Shown in pieces: positions 9,765-18,888 of a DNA stretch of 64,000 nucleotides. The notes below the pieces were generated by a model. The model was not told the origin of the DNA, ran no database searches, and saw nothing but the letters and a program-made list of their open reading frames with translations. The number at the start of each line of letters is the position of its first letter. Position 1 is the first letter of the stretch. Origin of the DNA: Candidatus Microbacterium phytovorans (GTDB taxonomy: Bacteria; Actinomycetota; Actinomycetes; Actinomycetales; Microbacteriaceae); assembly GCA_029202445.1 (NCBI GenBank), contig CP119321.1:1674001-1738000 (forward strand), given 5' to 3'. Position numbers and translations under genes: made by a program.

Positions 9765-11069
9765 CAGGGCGAGCAGGTCGGCCGTGCCGGCGAGCTCGCG
9801 AGCGGAGTGCATCGAGAGGATGGGGATGCCGACGTCCACCGTCCGCACTCCCAGCCGCGTCGCCGTGAGCGGTCCGATCGTCGACCCGCACGGTACCGCG
9901 TTGTTCGAGACGAACTCCTGACTCTCGACCCCTGCCTCGGCGCACCAGCCGTGCCATGCCGCGGCGCCCGCCGCGTCGGTCGCGTAGCGCTGATTGGCGT
10001 TGATCTTGAGGATCGGACCGGACCCGAGGACCGGCTGCACCACGGGGTCGTGCTTCTCCGGATAGTTCGGGTGCACCGAGTGACCGACGTCGCTGGACAC
10101 GCACCACGACGCCGCCAGGGCGCGCAACTGCTGTTCGCGGTCGGCACCCAGGGCTGACTGGAGCCGCTCGAGCACGTCGGCGAGGAACGGGCCCGACGCC
10201 CCCGAGCGGGTGGCCGATCCCACCTCCTCGTGATCGAAGGCGGCGAAGACCGCGATGTGCTCGCCGCCCCCGGCGCCGCTCTCCAGCGCGACGAGCCCCG
10301 CGTGCACCGACGCGAGATCGTCGAGTCGCCCGCTCGCGAAGAAGACGTCGTCCTTCCCGAACACGGCCCCTCGCGCCGCGTCCGCCGTCACGACGTCATA
10401 GCCGCGGATGCGGGCGGCATCCACTCCCGCCGCGGTCGCGAGCTCGGCGAGGAGGTCGGCCGACTCGGGAGCACCCAGACCCCACACCGGCTGGGTGTGC
10501 GCCTGCTTGTGGAGTGAGAGGTGGTCGTTGGCCTCGCGGTCGAGGTGGATCGCCAACTGAGGCAGCCGCAGCAGCGGACCGGTCGCCGCGTCGACGGCCG
10601 TTCCGTCGTCGAGCACGAGCCGGCCCGCGAGCCGCAGCTCGCGGTCGAGCCACGAGTTCAGCAGCGGGCCGCCGTAGATCTCGACGCCGGCCTGCAACCA
10701 CCCCGCGCGCCCCGTCGTGGGCCGCGGCTTGAGCTTGAAGGCGGGCGAATCCGTGTGTGCGCCGAAGATGCGCAGGGCCGTCTCGGCCGTCGCCGTCGGC
10801 GGGATCGCCCAGGCGATCACGGCACCGTCACGGACGACGAGCCCACGGTCGCCGGGGGCGACCCGCCACGCTTCCGCTTCTTCCCGCGGGGCGAAGCCCG
10901 CCGCGGTCAGGCGACGGGCGACCTCGGCGGCCGCATGGAAGCTCGAGGGCGACGCCGCGACGAAGTCGGCGAGGTCTTCCGCGTGACGGCGGCGCGCGCC
11001 GGCATCCGGCGCGGCGTCACGTGCGGACTCGGGGGCGGGAGCGGGAGTGGGGGCGACGGTGTCGGACAC
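9735..11069 (-). CDS. M18-family aspartyl-type aminopeptidase
   Basis: A 444-residue cytosolic metallopeptidase of family M18 (aspartyl aminopeptidase-like, di-zinc). Recognisable parts are an N-terminal FVAASPSSFHAA segment, the first metal ligand in IFGAHTDSPAFKLKP, the dimerisation and ligand region FFASGRLDDL, the catalytic DHEEVGS motif and the C-terminal metal ligand region HSVHPNYPEKH. It removes N-terminal acidic residues from peptides. A GTG start at 11069 is chosen because a GAGGAGG site lies just upstream. The N-terminus is Ala/Pro-rich and probably disordered. Confidence 0.93.
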   Translation of the reverse strand: MSDTVAPTPAPAPESARDAAPDAGARRRHAEDLADFVAASPSSFHAAAEVARRLTAAGFAPREEAEAWRVAPGDRGLVVRDGAVIAWAIPPTATAETALRIFGAHTDSPAFKLKPRPTTGRAGWLQAGVEIYGGPLLNSWLDRELRLAGRLVLDDGTAVDAATGPLLRLPQLAIHLDREANDHLSLHKQAHTQPVWGLGAPESADLLAELATAAGVDAARIRGYDVVTADAARGAVFGKDDVFFASGRLDDLASVHAGLVALESGAGGGEHIAVFAAFDHEEVGSATRSGASGPFLADVLERLQSALGADREQQLRALAASWCVSSDVGHSVHPNYPEKHDPVVQPVLGSGPILKINANQRYATDAAGAAAWHGWCAEAGVESQEFVSNNAVPCGSTIGPLTATRLGVRTVDVGIPILSMHSARELAGTADLLALSRVAGAFFA

Positions 11070-11162
11070 GGTCCTCCTCGGGGGTCGGGGCCTCACCCAG
11101 CGTAGTTCGGGCGGCGTGCTTCGGGCGGCGACGACAAGGGCGAGGGCAGGGGCGCCGGAGGC

Positions 11163-11819
11163 TCACTCCCCCGCGACAGCACGGAGGGCATCCGCGATGG
11201 GCACCTCGCCGGCGTTGAAGCGGATGGTGCGGTGCACCGTCGCCGGCTCCACCACGGTCGCGGCGATCACGGCCGCGACGTCGCCGCGCGAGACCGAACC
11301 CGATTCGGATGCCGGCACGTCGATGCGTCCGGTGGCGGGATCGAGGGTCAGCGCGGACGGCGCGAGGATCGTCCAGTCGAGGGCGGTCGAACGCAGGTGC
11401 GCGTCGGCGGCGGCCTTCGCCTCCGCGTACGCGAAGAAGCCGTCGTCCTCGGGGATGCCGTGGTCCTCGGAGGCGCCGAAGTAGGAGACCATGACGTACC
11501 GGGACACCCCCGCGGCGAGGGCGGCATCCATCGAGCCGATCGCGGCATCCCTGTCCACCGCGTACGTGCGCGCCGGGTCTCCGCCGCCGGCACCGGCGGT
11601 CCAGACAACGAGGTCGTACCCGCTCACGAGGGCGACGAGTCCGTCCAGGTCGGTGTTCTCGACATCGGCCACGAGCGGGCGGACACCGGTCGCCGCGACC
11701 TCCGCCTCGTGCGCCGGGTTGCGGATCACAGCCGTCACGTCGTGTCCGGCCTCCGCGAGGAGCGGTTCGGCGCGCAGCGCCACCTTCCCGTGTCCGCCGA
11801 TGAGCAGGATGCGTGCCAT
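11163..11819 (-). CDS. NAD(P)-binding oxidoreductase of the atypical SDR type
   Basis: A 218-residue Rossmann protein. It opens with ILLIGGHGKVALR, the glycine-rich cofactor loop of atypical SDRs (YwnB/SDR_a5-like). The VVWTAGAGGG and YVMVSYFGA segments follow, and a YAEAKAAAD segment occupies the position of the usual YxxxK pair, so Tyr and Lys are both present. The partner substrate is unknown; relatives act as NADPH sensors or reductases. It lies 63 bases downstream of the ECF operon on the same strand and could be its last gene or be independent. Confidence 0.82.
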   Translation of the reverse strand: MARILLIGGHGKVALRAEPLLAEAGHDVTAVIRNPAHEAEVAATGVRPLVADVENTDLDGLVALVSGYDLVVWTAGAGGGDPARTYAVDRDAAIGSMDAALAAGVSRYVMVSYFGASEDHGIPEDDGFFAYAEAKAAADAHLRSTALDWTILAPSALTLDPATGRIDVPASESGSVSRGDVAAVIAATVVEPATVHRTIRFNAGEVPIADALRAVAGE

Positions 11820-11882
11820 GGGTGGCTCCTTCCGTCGCCTCGACCCGATGATCGGGCCGGCGCTTCTTCCGTCGCCTCGACC

Positions 11883-12737
11883 CTACGCGTCCGTCGAGGC
11901 CCCGGGGCCGCCGAGGCCGGGTGCGTCGCCTCGGCCGGCGACGGCGTCGACGAACGCGTCGACGGTCCGCGGCCGCTCGGTGTAGCCGAGCCGCGCCGCG
12001 AGCCGCATGAGCTGCGGCGGTTCCACCCGCGCGGCATCGATCACGTCGCTCCGCCCGAACACCTGCTCCGGGGTGCCGTCGGCGCGTACCTCGCCCTGCG
12101 TCATCACGATGACGCGGTCGAAGTGCTCTACGCAGAAGTCCATGTCGTGGGTGATCGCCACGACGGTGCGCCCCTCGGCGCTCACCTCCGCCACGACCCT
12201 CGCGATCATCTCGACGCCTCGCGCGTCCTGGCCGGTCGTGGGCTCGTCGAGCACGAGCACGGGGGTGCGCATGGCGAGCACGCCCGCGAGGGCGACGCGC
12301 TTGCGTTCGGACAGCGAGAGCTGGTGGGGGTGCGCATCGGCCTGGTCGGCGAGACCGACGGTCGTGAGCGCGGCGAGCGCCCGCTCCCGGGCCTCTTCCT
12401 CGCCTGCCCCGAGGTTGCGCGGCCCGAACATGACGTCGGCCACCACGGTGCGCGCGAAGATCTGCTCGTCGGGATTCTGGAACACGTACCCGACGAGCGT
12501 CGCCATCTGGGCGATCGTGCTCCCCGACGTCGGCCGTTCTCCCACCGTCACCGTGCCGCTCGTGGGAACGAAGATGCGGTTGAGGTGGCGAACGAGCGTC
12601 GTCTTGCCCGCGCCGTTCTGCCCGACGATGGCCACGCGCTCCCCCGCGTCGATCGACAGCGACACACCCCGCAGCGCCTCGGTGCCCGACGGGTACCGGA
12701 ACCGCACGTCGTCGAATCGGAGGGCGACGCCGCTCAT
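11883..12737 (-). CDS. ECF transporter ATPase subunit (second A protein)
   Basis: A 284-residue ABC ATPase of the energy-coupling-factor (CbiO/EcfA) type. It has Walker A GQNGAGKTT near residue 39, a Q-loop FQNPDEQIF typical of ECF ATPases, signature LSLSERKR in place of the usual LSGGQ, Walker B VLVLDEPTTGQD and the switch histidine in AITHDMDF. The C-terminal extension of about 60 residues is common in EcfA. Its ATG overlaps the stop of the preceding A gene (ATGA). Two different A proteins are expected in one ECF complex. Confidence 0.93.
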   Translation of the reverse strand: MSGVALRFDDVRFRYPSGTEALRGVSLSIDAGERVAIVGQNGAGKTTLVRHLNRIFVPTSGTVTVGERPTSGSTIAQMATLVGYVFQNPDEQIFARTVVADVMFGPRNLGAGEEEARERALAALTTVGLADQADAHPHQLSLSERKRVALAGVLAMRTPVLVLDEPTTGQDARGVEMIARVVAEVSAEGRTVVAITHDMDFCVEHFDRVIVMTQGEVRADGTPEQVFGRSDVIDAARVEPPQLMRLAARLGYTERPRTVDAFVDAVAGRGDAPGLGGPGASTDA

Positions 12738-13582
12738 GCGCGCACCGCCTCGGCGAAGAACGCGGCCGCCTCGTCGATCGACACCGGCGGTGCGCTGCCC
12801 CGATCACCGAGGCCGCGGGCGACCGCGGCGCGAGCGGCGAGCGTGAAGCGCGTCGCATCGATGCCCCACTGCGTCATTCTCGGATCCCCGAGGATCTCCC
12901 GCGGCTCACCGGCCGCAGCGACCGTCTCACCGGCGATCACGGCGATGCGGTCGCAGTGTTCGCGCAGGAGCTCCACCTTGTGCTCGAACACCACGATCGT
13001 CGTGCCTGCGTCGCGGAGCGCCGACAGCACGTCGAACACCATCCGCGTTCCGGCGGGATCGAGCTGCGACGTCGGCTCGTCCATGACGAGCACGGGGGTG
13101 CGCAGCACGACCATCGACGCGATCGCGACAAGCTGCTGCTGCCCGCCGGAAAGGGCGTACGGCGAGGAGTCCATGAGATGCCCGATGCGCAGCAGCTCGG
13201 CGGCGGCAACGACCCGCTCGGCCATCTCCTCGCGAGGCACGCCCAGGTTCTCCAGCCCGAAGGCGATCTCGTCGCGCACGGTGTACTTCGCACCGGAGAT
13301 CTGATTGAAGGGGTTCTGGATGACGAGACCGACCTTCGCCACGGCCTCGGACAGGCTCAGCTGCGAGACGTCGGCGCCGTCGACCTCCACCGATCCCGTG
13401 AGCTCCCCGCCGTCGACGTGCGGGATGAAGCCGGAGATGATCTTCGCGAGCGTGGTCTTGCCCGCACCCGACGCCCCCACGATCCCGACGATCTCCCCCC
13501 GCTCCACGCGGAGGGACACCTTCTCGAGGGCGAAGTGCTCGGCATCCGGGTAGGCGTAGCCGATGTCGGTCAGCGTGATCAC
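12734..13582 (-). CDS. ECF transporter ATPase subunit (first A protein)
   Basis: A 282-residue ABC ATPase. It carries Walker A GASGAGKTT, the ECF-type Q-loop IQNPFNQIS, signature ALSGGQQQL and Walker B VLVMDEPTSQLD. The last part binds the coupling helices of the T protein in this family. The GTG start at 13582 overlaps the T gene stop (GTGA) and is preceded by GGGAG; the open frame continues far upstream only because of high GC. It forms a heterodimer with the ATPase encoded just downstream. Confidence 0.93.
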   Translation of the reverse strand: MITLTDIGYAYPDAEHFALEKVSLRVERGEIVGIVGASGAGKTTLAKIISGFIPHVDGGELTGSVEVDGADVSQLSLSEAVAKVGLVIQNPFNQISGAKYTVRDEIAFGLENLGVPREEMAERVVAAAELLRIGHLMDSSPYALSGGQQQLVAIASMVVLRTPVLVMDEPTSQLDPAGTRMVFDVLSALRDAGTTIVVFEHKVELLREHCDRIAVIAGETVAAAGEPREILGDPRMTQWGIDATRFTLAARAAVARGLGDRGSAPPVSIDEAAAFFAEAVRA

Positions 13583-14358
13583 AGCACTCCCGTCACAAGG
13601 GGTAGGACGATCGCCGCCAGGGCGACCAGGGGCATCGACCAGCGCACGATGCGCTGAGCGGTCGAATCGGGCACGGGGGTGAGCGCCGTGCGGCGCGCGG
13701 TCGACCCGAATCCGCGCGCCTCCATCGCGGTGGCACGCTCCTCCACGTCGGTGAACATCCCCAGCACGAGGGGGGCCAGGAGCGGCATCATCGCGCCCAC
13801 CCTCCCGCGCAGGCCCTTGCCGACGGCGAGTCCGCGCGCCTGCTGAGCGAGCAGGATGCCGTCGGCGCGGTCGCGGAACGCGGGGATCAGCTGCAGGGTC
13901 GAGCTGATGATGTAGCTGAACTTGGGAGACATGCCGCGTTCGGTCAGCGCCGTGAGCAGATCGCCGGGGTGCGTCGTGAGCACGAACAGGATCGAGGCGA
14001 GCACGAGGCAGACGATCCGCGAGCCGATGCCGAGCGCGAACATCAGCCCCTCGGTCGTGAGGGCCAGCGGTCCCCACTCCCACAGCGCCGTCCGTCCGCC
14101 GGGGAACGTGAGCCCCTGCACCACGAAGAGCACGATCACGAGGGGAAGGAGGATCGTGAGACCCAACCGGGCGAGCCGGCCGCCGCAGCCCGAGACGACG
14201 GCGGCCGGCACGATGACGACGGCGACGACGCCCGCCGCGACCCACCAGAACGGGATCGCGAACACGACGACGATCACGGTGACGAGGATCACGAGTTTCG
14301 TCACCGGATTGAGGCGGTGGATCGGCGAGGGCCGGTCCACGTAGAGCGTCGACGCCAT
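13579..14358 (-). CDS. ecfT: ECF transporter transmembrane subunit EcfT
   Basis: A 259-residue membrane protein with about five or six membrane helices. It has the EcfT/CbiQ signatures: an N-terminal RLNPVTKL motif and a long cytoplasmic coupling region that includes AQQARGL and later MEARGFGS, the two conserved A-R-G motifs that contact the ATPases. It links the substrate-binding S component to the ATPase pair. It lies six bases downstream of the S gene, so the whole module is cotranscribed. Confidence 0.93.
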   Translation of the reverse strand: MASTLYVDRPSPIHRLNPVTKLVILVTVIVVVFAIPFWWVAAGVVAVVIVPAAVVSGCGGRLARLGLTILLPLVIVLFVVQGLTFPGGRTALWEWGPLALTTEGLMFALGIGSRIVCLVLASILFVLTTHPGDLLTALTERGMSPKFSYIISSTLQLIPAFRDRADGILLAQQARGLAVGKGLRGRVGAMMPLLAPLVLGMFTDVEERATAMEARGFGSTARRTALTPVPDSTAQRIVRWSMPLVALAAIVLPLVTGVL

Positions 14359-14364
14359 GTCTTC

Positions 14365-15207
14365 TCAGTCCTCGGAGGTTCCCGCCGCGCGACGACTCGT
14401 GGCCGTCGTCGGGGCCTTCCCGAACACCCGGTACTGCCGCACGAACGGGAACCGCTGGCGGAACCGGCTCGGGAGGGCGGCGAGGATCAGCACCACGATC
14501 GTGAAGGTGATCGCCTTGTCGAGGGGATCGGACAGGAGCCCCTGCAGGGTCGTCGCGCCGAGGATCGACTGCCCCATCGCCTGGAACGCGCCGACGATGG
14601 CTCCCGTACCGCCGCCGGTGGCTCCGCCGAAGATGAACGCAGAGATCGGCGCCGAGACCACGGCGGCGACGATGCCCGTCACGAGGCCCGCGATGGGTGC
14701 GAGGTAGAACCGGCGGAACAGGCCGTAGCGGGCGGCGTACCCGGCCATGACGCCGATCACGACCTGGACGACGGCGAACGGCAGCGCGATGGGGCTGAGC
14801 GTGAGACCCCAGATGACGTTCGTCAGGATGCCGGTGACGACACCGGCGGCGGGACCGGCGAGCGCGGCCACGAGCACGGTGCCGATCGAGTCGATGTAGA
14901 CCGGGAGCCCGAGGAGCGCGACGATCTGGCCGACGACGATGTTGAGCGCGATCGCGACCGGGATCATCGCGATCGTCGCGGTGGGAAGGCGGTGGATCGA
15001 TCCCGCCGCCAGAAGGATCGCGCCGATCACGTAGCCGGCGATCGCGATGAGCGAGGCCTGACTGGTGCTGCTCTCGGCGACCTCGGCGGGCTGGCCGATC
15101 ACGAGGTACAGGTAGGTCGCGACGATGACGACCGACCCGACCGCGATGAGGACGGTGTTGCGGAGCCGGCGGGAGTCGCCGGTCTTCGCGGGAGCGGTGG
15201 TGGACAT
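14365..15207 (-). CDS. ECF transporter substrate-binding S component (predicted nucleoside)
   Basis: A 280-residue protein with about six hydrophobic segments, the usual S-component fold. The middle carries conserved-looking polar residues inside helices (YIDSIGTVLVAALAGP and TNVIWGLTLSP) that could line the substrate pocket. The start at 15207 has a strong AAGGAGG site. The substrate is inferred from context: the operon also encodes a nucleoside hydrolase, a ribokinase and a LacI-type regulator, so a ribonucleoside is the best guess. It does not obviously match biotin, riboflavin, thiamine, folate or cobalt S components, but sequence alone cannot exclude a related ligand. Confidence 0.85.
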   Translation of the reverse strand: MSTTAPAKTGDSRRLRNTVLIAVGSVVIVATYLYLVIGQPAEVAESSTSQASLIAIAGYVIGAILLAAGSIHRLPTATIAMIPVAIALNIVVGQIVALLGLPVYIDSIGTVLVAALAGPAAGVVTGILTNVIWGLTLSPIALPFAVVQVVIGVMAGYAARYGLFRRFYLAPIAGLVTGIVAAVVSAPISAFIFGGATGGGTGAIVGAFQAMGQSILGATTLQGLLSDPLDKAITFTIVVLILAALPSRFRQRFPFVRQYRVFGKAPTTATSRRAAGTSED

Positions 15208-15254
15208 GAATGCCTCCTTGCATTCTTCGGGTGTGTTGCGGGTGTGGCGGCCTC

Positions 15255-16316
15255 TCAGCCGACGTTGCGCGCGAGGCGACCGACCCGGTCGACGACGCGG
15301 CGGAAGAACTCTTCGGGATCGGTGTCGACGACGATCGCCGCGTTGTGGGGGCGCCCCCACATGCCGCGCCAGTCGGCGACCGTCTGCCCGCGGGTGAGGG
15401 TGCCGGCGAGCTCCATGTCGACGGTGGCCGGCCGGGTGGTCGCCAGCGTCGGGTCGAGCGCGACGGCCGCGGCGAACGGGTCGTGCATGTGCGCGAGGAA
15501 CCCCTGATCGTAGGCGCGGTGGAACTCCATGTAGAACCGGACGGCATCCGACAGGTGACGGATCACCGCGTGGGAGGCGGTAGACCGTGTGCCCTCGGGG
15601 TCGTCGGGCGAGATGACCTCCTCCGGCGTGCTGCCGGCGGCCCGGGCGAGGGCGGCGACGTGCTCCGGCTTCATCTCGATGCGCTCCGTGACGTCGAGAG
15701 CGCAGATGACGGGATGCCGGTCGGCGGGCAGCCCCGAGAAGGCGTCGAAGACGATCTTCGCCGACTCCGGGTCGACCGCGATGTTCCACTCGGTCGTAGG
15801 GAGCGTGTTCCCCGCGTGGTTGAACGCGCCGCCCATGATGACGAGTCGCTTGAGCAGCGTCGGCAGCTCGGGGCACAGCGTGATGGCCAGTGCAAGGTTC
15901 GTGAGCGGACCGGTGACGAGCCCGACGATCTCTCCCGGCCGACGGCGCACGGCGTCGATCCAGACCTCGGTGGCATGCCGGTCGGACACGGTGCGCTGCG
16001 GCGCCGGGAGGACCGCGTGCCCGATGCCCTGGGGGCCGTGGGTCTCCTCGGTCGTCATGAGCGGCTGCACGAGCGGCACTTCGGCCCCGAGCGCCACCTC
16101 GACCTCGTCGTACCCGCAGAGATCGAGCCACGCGAGGTTGTTGATCGCGACCTGCTGGGCGGGGACGTTGCCCGCCGTGCAGGTGATCGCGACGATCTCG
16201 GCCTCGGGGCTGGCCATGAGGTAGAGCAGGGCGAGCGAGTCGTCGATGCCGGTGTCGACGTCGACGATCAGCGGCACGCGCGGGGCGTCGGGGGTGGAGG
16301 TGTGCGGATCGGTCAC
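15255..16316 (-). CDS. Nucleoside hydrolase (inosine-uridine preferring type)
   Basis: A 353-residue protein of the IUNH superfamily. Such enzymes split N-ribosidic bonds of nucleosides to base and ribose using a bound calcium. The aspartate cluster DVDTGIDD at residues 19-26 is the calcium site, with a Thr where many members have Pro. LVTGPLTNLALA and IMGGAF are family segments, and EWNIAVDPESA supplies the next ligands. The HMHDPFAAAVALDP region near residue 300 holds the final aspartate. The GTG start overlaps the ribokinase stop (GTGA) with an AAGGAC site. The ribose released can be phosphorylated by the adjacent kinase. Confidence 0.94.
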   Translation of the reverse strand: MTDPHTSTPDAPRVPLIVDVDTGIDDSLALLYLMASPEAEIVAITCTAGNVPAQQVAINNLAWLDLCGYDEVEVALGAEVPLVQPLMTTEETHGPQGIGHAVLPAPQRTVSDRHATEVWIDAVRRRPGEIVGLVTGPLTNLALAITLCPELPTLLKRLVIMGGAFNHAGNTLPTTEWNIAVDPESAKIVFDAFSGLPADRHPVICALDVTERIEMKPEHVAALARAAGSTPEEVISPDDPEGTRSTASHAVIRHLSDAVRFYMEFHRAYDQGFLAHMHDPFAAAVALDPTLATTRPATVDMELAGTLTRGQTVADWRGMWGRPHNAAIVVDTDPEEFFRRVVDRVGRLARNVG

Positions 16317-17245
16317 GACATCGTCCTTCCGGGGGAATCGGGCTGTGAGTCGAGCAGGTCGTCGACGAGGAGGGGATGCAGTCCCGGATGCCGTGCTCCG
16401 CGCACCGTCACGGTGAGCGAGCCCGCCGCCGCCCCCCGTCGGGCGGCGGCGACGAGGTCGGCGCCACCGGCGAGGGCCGCCGCGAAGGCGCCGACGAAGG
16501 CATCCCCCGCGCCGACCGTGTCGATCGCGTCGGCGGGGAAGGAGGGCACGCGCGTCACCCGGCCCTCGGCGTCGGCCACGAGCGCACCGTCGGAGCCCAG
16601 CGTGACGACGACGGCCAGGGCACGCTCGCGCGCGGCGGCGGCGACCGCCTCGGCGTCGATCGTGCTCAGGGCCAGCAGATCGGTCGCTTCGACCTCGTTG
16701 ACGACGAGCACGTCGACGTCGGCGAGCAGACCGTCGGCTCCGGGCGTGACGGGGGCGGCGTTGAGGACGACGCGGGCCCCGTGCGCGACCGCCTGGCGGG
16801 CGACCTGCGCGGCGACGTCGAGCGGGACCTCGAGCTGCAGCACGATGACGTCGTCCGCCTCGAGCGGCAGCGCGGGCACCTCCGGCCACACGTGGTTGGC
16901 GCCCGGCGCGACGACGATGACGTTGTGGCCCTCCTCGTCGACGGCGATCATCGCCATGCCCGAGACTCCCTCGACGACGCGGACCAGTCCGATGTCCACA
17001 CCGGCGGTCGAGAGGTCGTCGCGCAGGCTCACGCCGGCCTCGTCGTCACCGACGGCCCCCGCCATGAGCACGGGACGTGTGGAGGTGCGCGCTGCGGCGT
17101 ACGCCTGGTTGCCGCCCTTGCCGCCCGACGCACGGCGCACGCCGCCCGCGACGACGGTCTCCCCCGCCTGCGGGAGTCGGTGCACCTCGAAGGTGATGTC
17201 GGCGTTGAGGGAGCCGAACACGATCACGCGGCCGGCGGCGGTCAT
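16313..17245 (-). CDS. rbsK: Ribokinase (PfkB family)
   Basis: A 310-residue PfkB-fold sugar kinase. VFGSLNADI at the N-terminus and GGKGGNQAYAAAR (residues about 42-54) are ribokinase signatures, and the second PfkB signature DTVGAGDAFVGAF holds the catalytic aspartate. It makes ribose-5-phosphate from ribose and ATP. The position between the regulator and the nucleoside hydrolase fits phosphorylation of ribose liberated from nucleosides. It is coupled to both neighbours by four-base overlaps. Confidence 0.94.
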   Translation of the reverse strand: MTAAGRVIVFGSLNADITFEVHRLPQAGETVVAGGVRRASGGKGGNQAYAAARTSTRPVLMAGAVGDDEAGVSLRDDLSTAGVDIGLVRVVEGVSGMAMIAVDEEGHNVIVVAPGANHVWPEVPALPLEADDVIVLQLEVPLDVAAQVARQAVAHGARVVLNAAPVTPGADGLLADVDVLVVNEVEATDLLALSTIDAEAVAAAARERALAVVVTLGSDGALVADAEGRVTRVPSFPADAIDTVGAGDAFVGAFAAALAGGADLVAAARRGAAAGSLTVTVRGARHPGLHPLLVDDLLDSQPDSPGRTMS

Positions 17246-18264
17246 CGGGGCACCCCTACGGCGACCGCGGCGTCACGGTTCACGACGTGCACGCTCGCTC
17301 CGGCGACGAGCCGGGTGGGAAGGGTCACGTCGGCGACGGGGCCGCCTCCCGAGATGAGCGCGAGGAGACTCCGGCACGCGGCCTCGCCGAGCTCCCGGAT
17401 GGGCTGGGCGACCGTGGTGAGGGCGGGGGTCGTGTAGCGGGCGAGTTCGATGCCGTCCAGGCCCACGACGGAGAGGTCTCGCGGCACGTCGATGCCGCGT
17501 TCGGCGCAGAGGGCCAGCAGCCCGATCGCGCTCAGATCGTTCGCGGCGAACACCGCCGTGAGGTCGGGGTTGCGGTCCAGGAGCTGCGCGCCGGCGCGGT
17601 GACCGCCCTCCTCCTCGAAGTCGCCCGCGAGGACGAGTCGATCCTCCACGGGAAGCCCCGCCTCGGTGAGCGCTCGCGCCCACCCCGCCCGCCGGTCCTG
17701 CGACACCTCCAGCACCTCCGGTCCGGCGAGGTGTCCGATGCGGGTGTGCCCGGCGTCGATGAGGTGCCGAGTCGCCGCGTAGCCGGCTGCCTCCTGATCG
17801 ACGCGCACCGTGGCGTGCCGTCCGCTTCGACCGCGGTCCAGGAGCACCGCGGGCACGTCGCCGAACAGTTCCTCCGTGCGCCCGTCGAGAGCGCTCGCGA
17901 CGAGCAGGATGCCGTCGACCTGCTTGCGCTGCAGTGCCGCCAGCCGCGGGCGGAGCTCGTCGGCATCCTTCGGCGCGTCGACCAGGAGCAGGAGGAGGTC
18001 GTTCTCGTCTGCGACCGACTGCACGCCTTTGACGAGTTCGGGGAAGAAGGGGTTCGTGATGTCGGGGACCAGCAGCGCGATCGTCTGCGTGGACTTGGCG
18101 ACGAGGGAACGCGCGACCTCGTTGGGCTGATAGCCGAGCTCGCCGGCGATGCGGGCGATGCGTTCGGCGGTCGCCCGGGAGACACCGGGCTGGCCGTTGA
18201 GGGCGCGGGACACGCTGGCGATCGACAGGCCGCAGGCCTGTGCCACGTCGTACACGGTCACCAT
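17242..18264 (-). CDS. LacI-family regulator of the nucleoside/ECF operon
   Basis: A 340-residue repressor. Residues 2-25 (TVYDVAQACGLSIASVSRAL) are a textbook LacI helix-turn-helix, followed by the hinge helix with NEVARSLVAKST. The rest is a periplasmic-binding-protein-like effector domain. It is the first gene of the operon. A perfect 12-base palindrome with the LacI-type core AAGCGCTT lies 24 bases upstream, so autoregulation plus control of the downstream genes is likely. The effector is inferred to be ribose or a nucleoside. Confidence 0.93.
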   Translation of the reverse strand: MVTVYDVAQACGLSIASVSRALNGQPGVSRATAERIARIAGELGYQPNEVARSLVAKSTQTIALLVPDITNPFFPELVKGVQSVADENDLLLLLVDAPKDADELRPRLAALQRKQVDGILLVASALDGRTEELFGDVPAVLLDRGRSGRHATVRVDQEAAGYAATRHLIDAGHTRIGHLAGPEVLEVSQDRRAGWARALTEAGLPVEDRLVLAGDFEEEGGHRAGAQLLDRNPDLTAVFAANDLSAIGLLALCAERGIDVPRDLSVVGLDGIELARYTTPALTTVAQPIRELGEAACRSLLALISGGGPVADVTLPTRLVAGASVHVVNRDAAVAVGVPR

Positions 18265-18287
18265 GTCACCCTCGCGTCGTTGCGAAC

Positions 18288-18299
18288 GTAAGCGCTTAC
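18288..18299. promoter_or_regulatory. LacI-type operator of the nucleoside/ECF operon
   Basis: GTAAGCGCTTAC is a perfect 12-base palindrome centred on CG, the expected symmetry for LacI-family sites, 24 bases upstream of the regulator start. The AAGCGCTT core matches the operator class bound by many LacI/PurR-type proteins. Confidence 0.8.
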
Positions 18300-18377
18300 T
18301 GCGCTGGTGCCGACAGTAGCGAGGGTGTCAGCGGTTTGGCAACCGTCGCCGCGAGAATCGCTGGCGACGGCCCGCCG

Positions 18378-18884
18378 TCACCAGCCCATCGAACCGGGTA
18401 TCCCCTTGAAGGGCCCCGCGATCCACGAGGTCACCCAGCCGCCGTAGAAGCCGCCGGGCTGCGGCTCGACCGTCTCACCGTCGACCGTGCAGCGATCCAT
18501 TCCCCGCGCGTATACGGCCACGCGGCCCTGCAGCTCCGCGAAGCCGCCCGACGCATCGGGATAGCCCCATGCGGCGCGCTCGCGCACCTCGCCGCCGCTC
18601 ACGACGTCGAAGTAGGCGGCGCGGCCCTTGTACTCGCAGAACGACGACCCGGATGCCGGTCGCAGCGATCCCTGTGCGAAGTCGCTCTCGCGCACGTAGT
18701 ACACGGGCGGGTGGCTCGTCTCGAGCACGCGCACGACATCGGTCGTGTCGACGATCACCGCACCGCCGAGCTCGACCGTCACGCGGGACGACACCCGCTC
18801 TGCACGGGGCGGACGGGGATAGTCCCACACCGACTCCTGACCCTCGCGGAGCGGATCGGGGGTGACGGGAAGGCGACGCGACAT
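18378..18884 (-). CDS. DUF427 family protein
   Basis: A 168-residue protein matching DUF427. The family layout is a small beta-rich fold with WDYPRPPR near the start, VYYVRESDF, FCEYKGRAAYFDV and a C-terminal PGGFYGGWVTSWI segment. The function is unknown; members are widespread in Actinobacteria. The start is leaderless: TACAGT at 18896-18891 lies six bases before the ATG, and this -10 box overlaps the last codons of the GH31 gene, so it has its own promoter downstream of the glycosidase operon. Confidence 0.86.
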   Translation of the reverse strand: MSRRLPVTPDPLREGQESVWDYPRPPRAERVSSRVTVELGGAVIVDTTDVVRVLETSHPPVYYVRESDFAQGSLRPASGSSFCEYKGRAAYFDVVSGGEVRERAAWGYPDASGGFAELQGRVAVYARGMDRCTVDGETVEPQPGGFYGGWVTSWIAGPFKGIPGSMGW

Positions 18885-18888
18885 GCTT

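Noticed and set aside
15208..15254. Riboswitch upstream of the ECF S-component gene
   Set aside because: Only 47 bases separate it from the nucleoside hydrolase and nothing beyond a ribosome site is visible; control by the LacI-type operator is enough.
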